Below are positions 36,575 through 46,388 of a stretch of 64,000 nucleotides of DNA, in pieces; the first letter of the stretch is position 1; each line of letters starts with the position of its first letter. The notes under the pieces are model-generated. The model searched no databases, was not told the origin of the DNA, and worked only from the letters and a program-made list of their open reading frames with translations. A program made the translations under genes and the position numbers. This DNA is from Puteibacter caeruleilacunae (lineage in GTDB: Bacteria; Bacteroidota; Bacteroidia; Bacteroidales; Prolixibacteraceae), in NCBI GenBank assembly GCA_005217565.1, contig SJCO01000007.1, forward strand, positions 282,939 to 346,938, in the 5' to 3' direction.

Positions 36575-37648
36575 TTAGATTCTTGTTGTTTTATTTGCCA
36601 AATAATGATCAACTATAACCATCGCAGCCATAGCCTCTACAATAGGTACTGCTCGAGGTAATACACATGCATCATGTCTTCCTTTAGGATTAATTACCAT
36701 GCTGTTACCCTCTTTATCCACTGTATCTTGATCTTTAAAGATAGTTGCAATAGGTTTGAATCCTACATTGAAATAGATATCCTCCCCGTTGGAAATACCT
36801 CCTTGAATACCTCCTGAGTTATTCGTTTTTGTTTTCACGCCTTCTTCGGTTGAAACAAATTCATCATTGTGTGCTGAACCACTCATCTTTGTTCCTTCGA
36901 AACCAGAACCATATTCAAATCCTTTAACTGCATTAATGCCTAGCATTGCATGTCCAAGATCAGCATGTAGTTTATTAAAAACTGGTTCACCTAATCCTAT
37001 TGGAACATTACCAATTACACAAGTTATTACTCCGCCAACTGTATCTCCATTATTAGCAGCCAAAAGAATACGATTCGTCATCTTTTCTGCCATCTCTGGA
37101 TCCGGACAGCGAACATCCGTATTTTCAGTCTTAGATAAATCTAATTCCAAGTAAGATTTATTAATCTCTACTTCTCCAACTCTAGATACATATGCGTTAA
37201 ACGTTACTCCCTGCGATTTTAGAATTTGTTTGGCAATTGCACCTGCCACAACTCTTGCTATAGTTTCTCTTGCAGAAGAACGCCCTCCTCCGCGATGATC
37301 ACGAATGCCATACTTTTGATAATAAGTATAATCGGCATGAGATGGTCTAAAAAGATCCTTTAGATTGCCATAATCCTTTGAATGCTGATCTTTATTCCAT
37401 ATTGCAAAAGCAATTGGAGTTCCTGTTGAGACGCCTTCAAAAACACCTGACAATATTTCTATTCTATCTTTCTCATCTCGTGGAGTAGTCAATTTTGACT
37501 GTCCAGGTCTTCGACGATTTAACTCCTGCTGAATTTCATGTACATCAATTTCAACTCCTGCAGGACATCCATCAATGATACCTCCAATTCCTTTCCCATG
37601 TGACTCTCCAAACGAAGTTAATCGAAATATCTTACCAAAAGTATTCAT
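36575..37648 (-). CDS. aroC: Chorismate synthase
   Basis: 357 residues from the ATG at 37648 ([18 protein letters not shown]), where the family's conserved N-terminus begins; 15 extra upstream in-frame residues are unlikely. The enzyme makes chorismate, the branch point for aromatic amino acids. [14 protein letters not shown], the loop [31 protein letters not shown] and the FMN site [11 protein letters not shown] are intact. It stands alone and ends at a terminator. Confidence 0.97.
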   Translation of the reverse strand: MNTFGKIFRLTSFGESHGKGIGGIIDGCPAGVEIDVHEIQQELNRRRPGQSKLTTPRDEKDRIEILSGVFEGVSTGTPIAFAIWNKDQHSKDYGNLKDLFRPSHADYTYYQKYGIRDHRGGGRSSARETIARVVAGAIAKQILKSQGVTFNAYVSRVGEVEINKSYLELDLSKTENTDVRCPDPEMAEKMTNRILLAANNGDTVGGVITCVIGNVPIGLGEPVFNKLHADLGHAMLGINAVKGFEYGSGFEGTKMSGSAHNDEFVSTEEGVKTKTNNSGGIQGGISNGEDIYFNVGFKPIATIFKDQDTVDKEGNSMVINPKGRHDACVLPRAVPIVEAMAAMVIVDHYLANKTTRI

Positions 37649-37897
37649 CTGATTAAATTTATTATTTCCATTTGCATCAGATGGAACTACCAATCAATTT
37701 AATCATCCGCATGAGTGTATTTTGCGATGAAGAAAATTCATGTTCGTTTCATCTGTTTATGAGTATTAGCTTACTCAAAATCCTATTTATGCATTCATTC
37801 AAGAAGCATGCTTCAATAAAAATACAATAAAAACATCGAGATTTAGAGAATAAAAGAAAACGGAATGTTTTCTTAGGAGAGAATTAACAAAAGAGCA
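37649..37897. other. aroC upstream region, no gene seen
   Basis: About 250 AT-rich bases. I see no ORF with coding character, leader peptide or RNA. The aroC promoter should lie here but no TAnnTTTG with a good -33 box stands out. Confidence 0.3.
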
Positions 37898-37921
37898 AAA
37901 AAAAACCTTCCCGAAGGAAGG
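37898..37921 (-). terminator. Terminator of the FKBP gene
   Basis: Minus strand 6-bp stem CCTTCC / GGAAGG with a 4-base loop and about ten U residues after it. Confidence 0.85.
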
Positions 37922-37932
37922 CTTTAATATGA

Positions 37933-38502
37933 TTAGCATCCGCAACCACTAGAGCTACATCCACCCTCTTTTGCTTGTGGATCATCACATCCACAACCAT
38001 CACCGCATCCACAGTCACCTGCTGAGAATACTTGAGCGATCTCTTCGTCTGTTGCTTCTCTTACTTCCAATACATTACCAGTGAAGAACAAATCTTCTCC
38101 CGCTAATGGGTGATTAAAATCAACTTTTACTTGAGCTTCATCAACCTTAAGGATAAGTCCAGTCAATCTGCGACCATCAGAGCTCATCATAGGTACACTA
38201 TTACCTTCTTTAATCATCTCTGAATCGAACTTACCATCTACTAGAAATACTTCTCTTGGAAGATCTACAATAGCGTTTTCATCAACCTCTCCATATGCAT
38301 CTTTACAATCAAGAGCAATCTCGAATTTCTCACCTTCTTTCAAACCTGCTAAAGTCTCTTCGAATTTAGGTAACATTAACCCTGCTCCAAATAAGAACTT
38401 CAAAGGTGCTTCTGGTGATGTTTTTTCAATCAATTCTCCCTCTGCGTTATCGTAAGTTAACACATAATCTAGGGATACCATTTTATTTTTTGAAATTTCC
38501 AT
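37933..38502 (-). CDS. SlyD-type FKBP peptidyl-prolyl isomerase with Cys/Gly-rich tail
   Basis: 189 residues from the ATG at 38502, which has an AGGAGA box upstream; the codon two positions earlier is a TTG. The FKBP half-domains flank an insert-in-flap chaperone domain (LPREVFLVDGKF). The order VSLDYVLTYDNAEGELIEK, FLFGAGLMLPKFEETLAGLKEGEKFEI and VDFNHPLAGEDLFF matches SlyD. The tail contains seven Cys in a Gly/Asp-rich stretch (GDCGCGDGCGCDD and GGCSSSGCGC), probably for nickel or another metal. It folds proteins and may supply metal to enzymes. Monocistronic. Confidence 0.93.
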   Translation of the reverse strand: MEISKNKMVSLDYVLTYDNAEGELIEKTSPEAPLKFLFGAGLMLPKFEETLAGLKEGEKFEIALDCKDAYGEVDENAIVDLPREVFLVDGKFDSEMIKEGNSVPMMSSDGRRLTGLILKVDEAQVKVDFNHPLAGEDLFFTGNVLEVREATDEEIAQVFSAGDCGCGDGCGCDDPQAKEGGCSSSGCGC

Positions 38503-38725
38503 AATCAAATTTTATCTCCTAATGTTGTATAATACTGTTGCAAAGAAATGAAATCCTTAGCTAACCAACAAATTAATCTGGAATAAATCTAAATAGATTA
38601 GCCTTAATTAAACATGGTTCTGCATGTTACAGTACACAATATAATCCATTCAATATTCTCTATCGTCCTTCAGAACGGTATTCTTAACTTTTATGCTTTG
38701 CCAATTAGCTGAATTTACCATTTCA

Positions 38726-41047
38726 TTACAATCGTTGCTTGAGTGCCTGATATTCTCTGGATCCAGGAGAAAAGGCTTTTAACGCTTGATTATATAATTT
38801 CTTTGCTTTACCGGCCTGATTATTCTTCTCGTACGTTGTACCCAATAGCATAATCGCATCCATCATTTCAGGATTAGCTTTGATCACAGCCTTCAATACC
38901 TTTTCTGCAGAAACAATTTGACCATCCTGAATCAAATAAAATCCATAGGTATATCCATATTTTGGATTATCTACTCCGTTCTCATAAGCAATCTGACTAA
39001 AACGTACCGCCTCTTTTAAATCTCTTTGGGATACCATAATTGCCAGGTTATAAGCCGCAGCAAACGACTTCGGATTAATGTCCATTACCTTGCGCAGTAT
39101 CTGTTCTGACTCTTCTACTCTATTGGTCTCTGCAAGTAACAATCCCAAGTTAAACAGCGATGCTTCGTTCCTGCTATCAATTGCAATAGCTTTGCGCAAG
39201 CTTTTCTCTGCACTCTCGTAATCTTGATTATACGAGTAAGCCATGCTGGCATTTATCAATGGTTCAACTGTATGCTTGTTTAATTTATGCGCAGTTTCAA
39301 AACTGACAATTGCATTACTAACATTACCCCTATTCAAGTGATAATTACCAAGGTTATAGTGCGATCCCCAATCATCTGGACGACAAACCATTGATTCCTC
39401 GTATTCCGACATTAGTTTGTTAAGCGATGCAAGCTCTGTTGCTGTAAACATATCCTGTGGCATAAATGACAATGAATATGCTGCCCCTAAACGCACAGCT
39501 TTTAACGAATCATTTGCCACAGCCATCAATGCTAGCTTCACCTCCTCTGTCGGATAAGTAAATAGCGAATGAGCAGCAGCAGATCTAACCAACGCAGATT
39601 CATCCTTTAACTTGGCAATAAAAGTTGGAATAACTTCAGGACGATTATTTCCCTCCATCAAACGAATAAGCGAAGTTGTGAAAACCTGATCTAGTTTATT
39701 ATCGTTCAGTGCCTTTAATATTTGAGGAAGCTTTTTCCAATCCTGAGATCGTGCTGCCTGGATCAAGCGACCATCTTCTAACACTTTCTTTTGATGATGA
39801 TCTTTCTTCCACTCCTTCAACTTGCTATTAGCCCATTGAGGAGTTTTATCTTCATGACAAATATTACATGCGTTAGGCGACTTAAATTCAATGGTAGCTG
39901 CAGGAGCTGGTGGTTTCATTGAGTGATCACTTCTCTTCATTCTCGCAAATTCGGTCATTGGCATATGACATGATACACATTTTGCACCTTCTGAACCTAC
40001 AGGGTGGTGTGAGTGTTCTGCCACATTTTCAACATTATCCTTATGACACGAAGCACAAGCCTTATTAGTATCATCTTTAAAGCGATAACGACCACTAGAG
40101 GTATGACACATTACACAATGCATCTTACCATCAGTAAGACATGGCGATTGGTACCAAGTAGTCATTGTATAATTCTCACCAAGATCTCTCCCATCCGGAT
40201 AAAAATCGCGATCCTCGAGTGTTGTCAGATTATAATTATCAAAGAAAGGATCACCAGGCATATACGACGCTGTCAACGGTTGAACTTTACCATGACATGG
40301 AGCGCATGAATTATTATGCTGTTCTGGAGTAAAAGTACTGGTTACAATAATCTTCAAATCAGAAGGAACACTGTCTTTCCCAGCCTCTCTGCACACTCGA
40401 ACATGCTCCCCACTAGGACCATGACAAGTTTCACAGTTAATACCAGACTCTTTCCAGGAAGTCTGATAGGTATCTTTTTCAATATCATAGTTGTTACTTA
40501 ATTGACTAACATGACAACTGTAACATGAGGTATTAAACGTAAACATACGATCTTTCCAACTAAGCGCCTCGTCGGGCCCACCTTCTGGGAAATGTCGAAC
40601 ACCACTTTGTGGATTATTATACCATTCTCTACGATTCACATCATAGGCAATTGGTAATACTTGTAATCGTCCACCATCAATAGCTGTCAGAAAATAGATT
40701 ACATTTTTGCCACCCAAAGCCCATTCAACTTTAAGCTTGTTCTTTGTGGTGTCATCCGACTCTACAATATACATTGTGGTATCCTCCAAATGCGGAGTAT
40801 ATGACTTACCCTCTACCGTTAGTGGTGTCTCAAGAGTTCCCATGCCATTTTCCAGTAATTTTGCTGATATTGGCTGCATTGCCAACCCGTGATGCGATGG
40901 AGCCCAAAGCTCATAGAACCGTTGATGACATTCTATACAACTCTCAGAACCGGCATACCCTTCTGCATCAGCTGTTGGTTTTCCTTGTCTTTGAGTACAA
41001 GATGCAAACAATCCCAACATGCAAATTATAAAGCCTATTTTCTTCAT
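38726..41047 (-). CDS. Eight-haem cytochrome c lipoprotein with HEAT and TPR repeats
   Basis: 773 residues with a lipoprotein signal peptide (lipobox around FASC). Eight CxxCH haem-binding motifs lie in the first 400 residues: CIECH, CYSCH, CETCH, CAPCH, CVMCH, CASCH, CVSCH and CNICH. Then come HEAT-like repeats (about 415-520) and TPR repeats (about 550-770). A multihaem module fused to protein-interaction repeats is known in Bacteroidota and Planctomycetes, and is expected in the periplasm in electron transfer. The substrate is unknown, and maturation genes are not nearby. It is monocistronic. Confidence 0.85.
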   Translation of the reverse strand: MKKIGFIICMLGLFASCTQRQGKPTADAEGYAGSESCIECHQRFYELWAPSHHGLAMQPISAKLLENGMGTLETPLTVEGKSYTPHLEDTTMYIVESDDTTKNKLKVEWALGGKNVIYFLTAIDGGRLQVLPIAYDVNRREWYNNPQSGVRHFPEGGPDEALSWKDRMFTFNTSCYSCHVSQLSNNYDIEKDTYQTSWKESGINCETCHGPSGEHVRVCREAGKDSVPSDLKIIVTSTFTPEQHNNSCAPCHGKVQPLTASYMPGDPFFDNYNLTTLEDRDFYPDGRDLGENYTMTTWYQSPCLTDGKMHCVMCHTSSGRYRFKDDTNKACASCHKDNVENVAEHSHHPVGSEGAKCVSCHMPMTEFARMKRSDHSMKPPAPAATIEFKSPNACNICHEDKTPQWANSKLKEWKKDHHQKKVLEDGRLIQAARSQDWKKLPQILKALNDNKLDQVFTTSLIRLMEGNNRPEVIPTFIAKLKDESALVRSAAAHSLFTYPTEEVKLALMAVANDSLKAVRLGAAYSLSFMPQDMFTATELASLNKLMSEYEESMVCRPDDWGSHYNLGNYHLNRGNVSNAIVSFETAHKLNKHTVEPLINASMAYSYNQDYESAEKSLRKAIAIDSRNEASLFNLGLLLAETNRVEESEQILRKVMDINPKSFAAAYNLAIMVSQRDLKEAVRFSQIAYENGVDNPKYGYTYGFYLIQDGQIVSAEKVLKAVIKANPEMMDAIMLLGTTYEKNNQAGKAKKLYNQALKAFSPGSREYQALKQRL

Positions 41048-41609
41048 CTGTTTAAAAGCTATTTAGATTATTTGATTTCAAGATTTCCTGATTATTGGAT
41101 CAATGAAAGTCTTAAAATCCGCATTGTTCAGACAAATATCATGATTAAATCTGACACTAAAAATTGGAATAGGTACGATTTAACAAAAAACCATACGAAT
41201 TGAACGATTGTACCATATAATTTGCATAAACTGACACTTCAAGATGTGCTTATTGCTTTGCAATTACCTCTTCAAACCAACTAAATTTAGATGAGAAAGC
41301 TGATTTATCCACTCCTTTCACATTACAGTTACAAAACGATAAGATGATATGACGTTGAATATATACTTACCTTTCGTTCCTGTTCAACACATAAACTAAA
41401 TCAGAAAAATTACCATGAAAGAATCCTTTTAATACTAGGTGATGTTGATTTAACTGATTAGTATCAATAAATGGATTTATTCTTAAATAGGTCTCAAGCA
41501 TAGCATTACTTGTAATTTTTGTTGCAAGTCCAATTCTTTGTATTTTCACTTTTAACATTCGCTTTACACCAATTAATCTTTCCTTAACGTTTAAATGTGT
41601 TTTATAGCA
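41048..41609. other. Intergenic region, mostly empty
   Basis: About 560 bases. Apart from a weak 63-codon frame on the minus strand (41367-41558) nothing is visible. The cytochrome's promoter should be near 41050-41130 but is not obvious. Confidence 0.3.
41367..41558 (-). CDS. Possible small hypothetical protein
   Basis: 63 codons from an ATG, beginning MLKVKIQRIGLATKI and ending DLVYVLNRNER. It has mixed composition that could be coding, but no recognised domain, promoter or ribosome site. It may be a remnant or a chance frame. Low confidence. Confidence 0.2.
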   Translation of the reverse strand: MLKVKIQRIGLATKITSNAMLETYLRINPFIDTNQLNQHHLVLKGFFHGNFSDLVYVLNRNER

Positions 41610-41617
41610 TATCTTTG
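41610..41617 (+). promoter_or_regulatory. -7 element of the candidate small RNA
   Basis: TATCTTTG matches TAnnTTTG. A -33 element is not clear. Confidence 0.4.
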
Positions 41618-41623
41618 TCGAAG

Positions 41624-41733
41624 ATTTTTATTCATAGGTTTGAAACCGACACTCGTCGGTGATAGTTAGTTTTATTGGTTTAGTTAGTTTAGTTAAAGAG
41701 AAAAGGACGGTCCCCACCGCCCTTTTTATTTTT
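41624..41733 (+). ncRNA. Candidate small RNA with its own promoter and terminator
   Basis: About 110 bases between a consensus -7 box and an intrinsic terminator, without an ORF. It contains a small hairpin (CCGAC / GTCGG, about 41648-41660), a TTAGTT-rich single-stranded stretch and the terminator AAAAGGaCGGT / ACCGcCCTTTT (41701-41711 with 41716-41726, one mismatch), followed by U-rich RNA. The downstream gene has its own -7 box after the terminator, so this is not simply its 5' leader. No Rfam family recognised. Confidence 0.5.
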
Positions 41734-41759
41734 ATTATACCTACATATAATTGTTTTCC

Positions 41760-41767
41760 TAATTTTG
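41760..41767 (+). promoter_or_regulatory. -7 element of the DUF429 gene
   Basis: TAATTTTG matches TAnnTTTG, 22 bases before the ATG. It lies after the small-RNA terminator. Confidence 0.4.
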
Positions 41768-41789
41768 TTTAATTCAAACGCTGAAAATA

Positions 41790-42566
41790 ATGAAATCATC
41801 TGCAACTAATTACAGTAACACTAAGATGCATGTAAACCATAATTCAAGCGCTGCTCCTGTTCTTGTTGGGATAGATGCCTGTAAAGCAGGATGGCTATGT
41901 GTTTTCTATGACCTTAAAAACTATACATGGGGATTATTTGAATCACTTCACCTAATGCTTCATCACACCCCTTCTCTCCAGCAGATACTTATTGACATGC
42001 CAATCGGTCTAAGCGATGAAAATCATCCAAGAACAATAGATTCACTGCTTCGCAAACAACTCCCCCGAAGAGGTTCTACAGTTTTCAATGTTCCATGTCG
42101 GGAAGCAGTCTACGCTTCCGATAAGACACAAGCAAGAGAAGCAAATATCAAGGTTGAAGGCAAAAGTATTTCGGAGCAATCATTAAATATCTGTGGCAAG
42201 ATAAAAGAGCTTGATGAGTTAGCACAACATTTACCACCCCACTTAAGGATGTATGAATGTCATCCGGAATTTAGCTTTAAAAAATTGAACAACAACCAAG
42301 TCGTGATGAGTAAAAAATCAACGAATGAGGGGATTCTCGAGCGACTTCATATTATTGAATCTCATGATTCAAAGCTGGTAAAACTGTATGATGAGATGTT
42401 TTCAACATTGAAAAGAAAAGATGCGAAGAGTGATGATATTCTTGATGCTATATGCTTGTGTTTAATAAATAAACTATCATTATTAAAAGGGCTTTCATAC
42501 CTGAAAGATGATAACACCCATGATAAAACAGGCATTCCATTCCAAGTAGCCTATATAGAACTTTAA
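41790..42566 (+). CDS. DUF429 domain protein
   Basis: 258 residues. GIDACKAGWLCVF, ILIDMPIGLSDE, RRGSTVFNVPCREAVY, YECHPEFSFKKL and KDAKSDDILDAICLC match the DUF429 family, which has an RNase H-like fold with Asp/Glu catalytic-type residues. The function is not established; a predicted nuclease. The first 20 residues before the domain are probably real but a later ATG (residue 13) is possible. A QueG-like gene follows by 77 bases. Confidence 0.85.
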   Translation: MKSSATNYSNTKMHVNHNSSAAPVLVGIDACKAGWLCVFYDLKNYTWGLFESLHLMLHHTPSLQQILIDMPIGLSDENHPRTIDSLLRKQLPRRGSTVFNVPCREAVYASDKTQAREANIKVEGKSISEQSLNICGKIKELDELAQHLPPHLRMYECHPEFSFKKLNNNQVVMSKKSTNEGILERLHIIESHDSKLVKLYDEMFSTLKRKDAKSDDILDAICLCLINKLSLLKGLSYLKDDNTHDKTGIPFQVAYIEL

Positions 42567-42643
42567 GATTAAAAACATTTCGTACATTTGGTCGTCGAAT
42601 GCAAGTAGCCAAATTACTTGCCACATAAAGAACAAATAAACCT

Positions 42644-43348
42644 ATGACCTTCGAAGAATTAGCACAAAAGCTTAAGCAGAAATTAGCGGAACAGGCTGTC
42701 TCTTTTTTTCGCTTTGTTGATATATCCCAACTATCGCCTAAACAAAATAAAGGATACCCTTCCGCCATCCTATTTGGTATTGCTCTAACGACTGGCTATC
42801 TGAAAGAAGTAGCTTCAAATTTGAACTACGTAAAAGATATGGTAGCCAATAAACAAGTGAAGTCTGATGAATTCTATTTGGCAGAAATAAAGACAGACAG
42901 GATTGCGGATGAAATAGCGGAATATCTAACTAAATTAGGATATAAAGCATATTCTCAGTCGGAGGATAACGTTAGCCAAACAGGTTATTATAATCAGGAG
43001 CAAAAAACTACACCACTTCCTCATAAAACAATAGCAGGACTTGCGGGTTTAGGATGGATTGGGAAGCATAACTTGTTAGTTACTCCCGAATATGGTAGTG
43101 CAATTAGCATGTGTTCTGTACTGACTAACGCTCCACTTGAATCAGTGTCTTTGCAACCAATTATCTCTCGCTGTGGCGATTGTCAAAAATGTAAAGATAT
43201 TTGTGTACCAAATGCCTTAAAGGGGAACAACTGGGAACTTGGATGTTCAAGAGAAGACATTGTAGATGTTTTTAAATGCACTACATGCTTTAATTGTGTT
43301 GTACATTGCCCCTGGACTCAGAAGTATATAAAAAAACACAAAAAGTAG
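42644..43348 (+). CDS. 4Fe-4S double-cluster protein, QueG-like
   Basis: 234 residues. TIAGLAGLGWIGKHNLLVTPEYGSAI matches the epoxyqueuosine reductase core, and the C-terminus has two clusters of Cys (CGDCQKCKDIC and CTTCFNCVVHCPW) for two 4Fe-4S centres. It is shorter than full QueG (about 310-380 residues) and lacks the C-terminal HEAT part, so it is a relative without an assigned reaction. A bidirectional hairpin follows. Confidence 0.82.
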   Translation: MTFEELAQKLKQKLAEQAVSFFRFVDISQLSPKQNKGYPSAILFGIALTTGYLKEVASNLNYVKDMVANKQVKSDEFYLAEIKTDRIADEIAEYLTKLGYKAYSQSEDNVSQTGYYNQEQKTTPLPHKTIAGLAGLGWIGKHNLLVTPEYGSAISMCSVLTNAPLESVSLQPIISRCGDCQKCKDICVPNALKGNNWELGCSREDIVDVFKCTTCFNCVVHCPWTQKYIKKHKK

Positions 43349-43372
43349 ATCCTTCTTTGAGCTAAATAATTA

Positions 43373-43412
43373 ATTTTCCCAGTTACACACAACCTGTAGT
43401 AACTGGGAAAAT
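43373..43412. terminator. Hairpin between convergent genes
   Basis: 14-bp perfect stem ATTTTCCCAGTTAC / GTAACTGGGAAAAT, 12-base loop, between the stops of the QueG-like and GH20 genes. A/T ends of the stem could act as the U-tract on both strands. Confidence 0.7.
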
Positions 43413-43417
43413 CTAAT

Positions 43418-45499
43418 TTAGTCGACCTTAAATGTTAATCCAGCATCATCAAGAATCGTGAAAGTATACATCCAAAGAGGATTATATTTTGATTTAGGCA
43501 CTTTGATAAATACCTTGTTTTTCCCTTTATTCAAGTGAATCATTGTTGGTTTACGCGTCCAATACAGTTCTTCAGTTCTCCATGGAATTTCATGGGCATT
43601 AAACTGTTTCCAACCTTCATCAAACTTACTCACTCTATCATTCTCCCAATCAGGACCTTTTACTTTTACATCATTAATCCAAACAATCGATCCCCCCATA
43701 TCAATCTCTCCGTCGGCAGCTACTCCAACATAATTTCGAGCATTTCTTGCCGGAGAATCAAAAGCAATCGCTACAGGAACGTCTTTATCCTCATCACTAT
43801 ATATGTATGTCAACGCATAGTAAACATTCCCAAGTTCCATTTTAGGTAGATGTGCTCCTTTTTTCCATTCATGATTTAATAAGATCGTGTTACCAGTAAC
43901 TTTCTGCCAATTCAGCTTATTTCCATCATACTTATACGATTTCTTGTCCAACTGTTTTAATACCTCTTCCCCATCATTATTTTTAAAAGGTCCAATAATC
44001 TTCCAATGCTTGTCTGTTTGGGTATAATATTGAAAAGGTTCATGCTTAAAATACCTCTCTTTATGCATCATCAGAATTGACTCAAAGGCTTTAAAATACT
44101 TATAACCTACACTTCCAATTTCCGGAATAGTCAAATCATATTTATCTGGAGAAGAAATAACATCCGCAGTCCATGTCACCCAGGCATATGTCAATATAGT
44201 AGGATAAAGAGGATTCTGAGTAATTACATCATTTTCGCGCTTAATATTGACATCTGGCCACAAACACACAATACCTCCAATAAATTTATTCTCCTGTCCT
44301 TTCCCTATAGGCTTTAAGAAAACTGCTGGAATATGAGACATTGGCTCGGCATTGTTAATGTAACTATTATCAGAATCAATAACTCTTAAATCACCCGCCG
44401 GCATTGGATCTTTACTTCCCCATATTTGGCGAATAACACTCTTTGGTGCGTTAAGGCCAGGATACCACGTTATGACTTCACGATCATCATTCTCAACATG
44501 AGCCACCATTGTTTCTACAAACTCTTTAGGATTATGCACATGAACTTCATCTGATCCTAAATGAATAATAGGAGCCATATTCCTGGGAATTTCATTAAAG
44601 AATTCGTTCAAGAGGGCCTCCAAAACAAGCATCCCTTTTTCAGACTCCATTTTAAAGCCAAAAGTTCGCTTGAAATAGTCACTGTGTCCAGGCATATCCA
44701 ATTCTGGAATTACAGTTATTTGCCTTTTCTTCGCATAAGTAATTACCTCTCTTATTTCATCAAAAGTGTAGAAAAATCCAGGATCACGTGTCGCTGTGTG
44801 AAACTTAGGATCATTAAGCTGAGGATAAATCTTACTTTCGATTCTCCATGCTGGACGATCGGTCAAATGCCAATGAAAAATATTCATTTTATAATCCGCC
44901 ATAATATCCAGCTGCTTTTTAATAGCCTTTACACTTTGGAAATTACGACCAACATCGATCATATAACCACGTATCGGATATTTTGGATAATCTTTAACAG
45001 AACAAAGCTGCAGAAAGCAATGCTCACCTTTAACCGATAAAAGCTGTCGTAACGTCTTCAAGGCATAATAAGATCCTTTTTCAGAAGAGGAAGTAACTGA
45101 GATTTTATCCTTTGTAATATTCAACCAATATCCCTCTTCCTCAATGGATGACAAAGTATTAAACTCAATCAAATAATCTGCCCCATGATTTAGTTCAATA
45201 CCATTAGTTGTACAAATTTGATATAGTTCATCTTTCAATAATTTAGATGTACTTTTAAAATCTGCAAACCATAAGTTTCGAATCTCTTTCTGTTGATATT
45301 CCCACTTTACTTCTTGAGGAAAAGGAATAAGTTTAGCTGGAGCTTTTTCCAATACCTCCACTGAAAATCGTGTCCTAAAAATGTCATCTGATTTTTGCGC
45401 ATACAATTGATTTGCAGTAACAAATAATACTAAAAAACAGGCAATACATGCCCATTTAAAACTGCCAGGAATAGGCAATTTTAGCTTAAAAATTTCCAT
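43418..45499 (-). CDS. Beta-N-acetylhexosaminidase, GH20
   Basis: 693 residues with an N-terminal hydrophobic segment (WACIACFLVLFVTANQLYAQ). The small GH20b domain (SYYALKTLRQLL) precedes the barrel: GYMIDVGRNFQS, NIFHWHLTDRPAWRIES, VIPELDMPGH and HLGSDEVH with the catalytic Asp-Glu pair (most relatives have HxGGDE). Residues about 480-693 hold a beta-rich domain that may bind carbohydrate. It removes terminal GlcNAc or GalNAc from glycans in the periplasm or at the surface, and stands alone. Confidence 0.92.
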   Translation of the reverse strand: MEIFKLKLPIPGSFKWACIACFLVLFVTANQLYAQKSDDIFRTRFSVEVLEKAPAKLIPFPQEVKWEYQQKEIRNLWFADFKSTSKLLKDELYQICTTNGIELNHGADYLIEFNTLSSIEEEGYWLNITKDKISVTSSSEKGSYYALKTLRQLLSVKGEHCFLQLCSVKDYPKYPIRGYMIDVGRNFQSVKAIKKQLDIMADYKMNIFHWHLTDRPAWRIESKIYPQLNDPKFHTATRDPGFFYTFDEIREVITYAKKRQITVIPELDMPGHSDYFKRTFGFKMESEKGMLVLEALLNEFFNEIPRNMAPIIHLGSDEVHVHNPKEFVETMVAHVENDDREVITWYPGLNAPKSVIRQIWGSKDPMPAGDLRVIDSDNSYINNAEPMSHIPAVFLKPIGKGQENKFIGGIVCLWPDVNIKRENDVITQNPLYPTILTYAWVTWTADVISSPDKYDLTIPEIGSVGYKYFKAFESILMMHKERYFKHEPFQYYTQTDKHWKIIGPFKNNDGEEVLKQLDKKSYKYDGNKLNWQKVTGNTILLNHEWKKGAHLPKMELGNVYYALTYIYSDEDKDVPVAIAFDSPARNARNYVGVAADGEIDMGGSIVWINDVKVKGPDWENDRVSKFDEGWKQFNAHEIPWRTEELYWTRKPTMIHLNKGKNKVFIKVPKSKYNPLWMYTFTILDDAGLTFKVD

Positions 45500-45540
45500 G
45501 TTTAATTAATCTTTTGGTTAAAACGATAATTATTTCATTT

Positions 45541-45574
45541 CAAAAATAGAAATTTTCCATGAACACTCTTCAAA
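45541..45574 (-). promoter_or_regulatory. Promoter of the GH20 gene
   Basis: Minus strand TTTG (45571-45574), 22-bp spacer, TATTTTTG (45541-45548): both Bacteroidota promoter elements, about 42 bases before the ATG. Confidence 0.5.
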
Positions 45575-45641
45575 TCGACCAATAAATACATTTATACAAA
45601 CAATATATTTTGTATATTAGAATATCAATAAAACAAACAAC

Positions 45642-46307
45642 ATGAAAGCCCTATTTTTCCAAATGATGACAGCCATAATACTACTCGCTGGCTGCACAAT
45701 CAATCAAAGCAAAATTGTAGTCGACAAAACCGCTAAGGAAGTATTTAATCAACAAGAACTTGAAGGAATAATTGCCATGATTCAATTGGTTGACAAAAGA
45801 GTGATGGAAGAAACCAACAAGACTGACATCAATCAAGCGTATCATAAGTATTTTGAAGATATGATACAAAAGACAAAACATACACTTGATGTTGATCTTA
45901 CTTTAATTAAAGACACCGTAAAATTCAAATTCTTTGACAGTCTTGATAGACAAGCAGTACAAGCTATCTGGTCTATCGATAATCATAAAGAAATGATCCG
46001 CACCAGGGACACCATACTTTATGATCTTCATGGTTATATGTCGCTCGGAATTAGTCCAATTGGTAGTTATTGCACTTACATGAAGAAAATTGGTGAAACA
46101 GATGAGAAATACCGACATTATCACAATTCAATTTCTGCAGCTGGAGACATTTCTCCGTCACTTATTACCTATTTCCCAAGCAAGCACCTGGAATACGATT
46201 TTACCCTTTTCAAAGATCGACTATGGGCAACTGTTTTTTTGTTAAGATTTGGAGATCCTATGGAACAGAAAATTGAACGATATCTTACACAGCAAAAAAA
46301 GAAATAA
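45642..46307 (+). CDS. Hypothetical lipoprotein
   Basis: 221 residues with a lipobox signal peptide (MKALFFQMMTAIILLAGC). The mature protein is mixed helix/strand with no motif I know; PSKHLEYDFTLFKDRLWATVF is the most distinctive stretch. It is transcribed away from GH20. Function unknown. Confidence 0.8.
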   Translation: MKALFFQMMTAIILLAGCTINQSKIVVDKTAKEVFNQQELEGIIAMIQLVDKRVMEETNKTDINQAYHKYFEDMIQKTKHTLDVDLTLIKDTVKFKFFDSLDRQAVQAIWSIDNHKEMIRTRDTILYDLHGYMSLGISPIGSYCTYMKKIGETDEKYRHYHNSISAAGDISPSLITYFPSKHLEYDFTLFKDRLWATVFLLRFGDPMEQKIERYLTQQKKK

Positions 46308-46316
46308 CCTGAACCA

Positions 46317-46346
46317 CCTTATTCTGTTCATTGTAACAGAATAAGG
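46317..46346. terminator. Hairpin between convergent genes
   Basis: 12-bp perfect stem CCTTATTCTGTT / AACAGAATAAGG, 6-base loop, after the lipoprotein gene and before the sigma gene end. Short U-rich tails only. Confidence 0.55.
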
Positions 46347-46388
46347 TTATAAATCAGCTTAGCATTAATACAATATATGTCTCTAAAA

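Noticed and set aside
41048..41789. tRNA or other structured housekeeping RNA in the long gap
   Set aside because: No GC-rich cloverleaf-like segment or CCA end; only the small terminator-bounded candidate near 41.62-41.73 kb is structured.
44561..45040. 159-codon plus-strand frame opposite the GH20 gene
   Set aside because: Lies wholly antisense to a well-supported gene; its sequence has no family resemblance.
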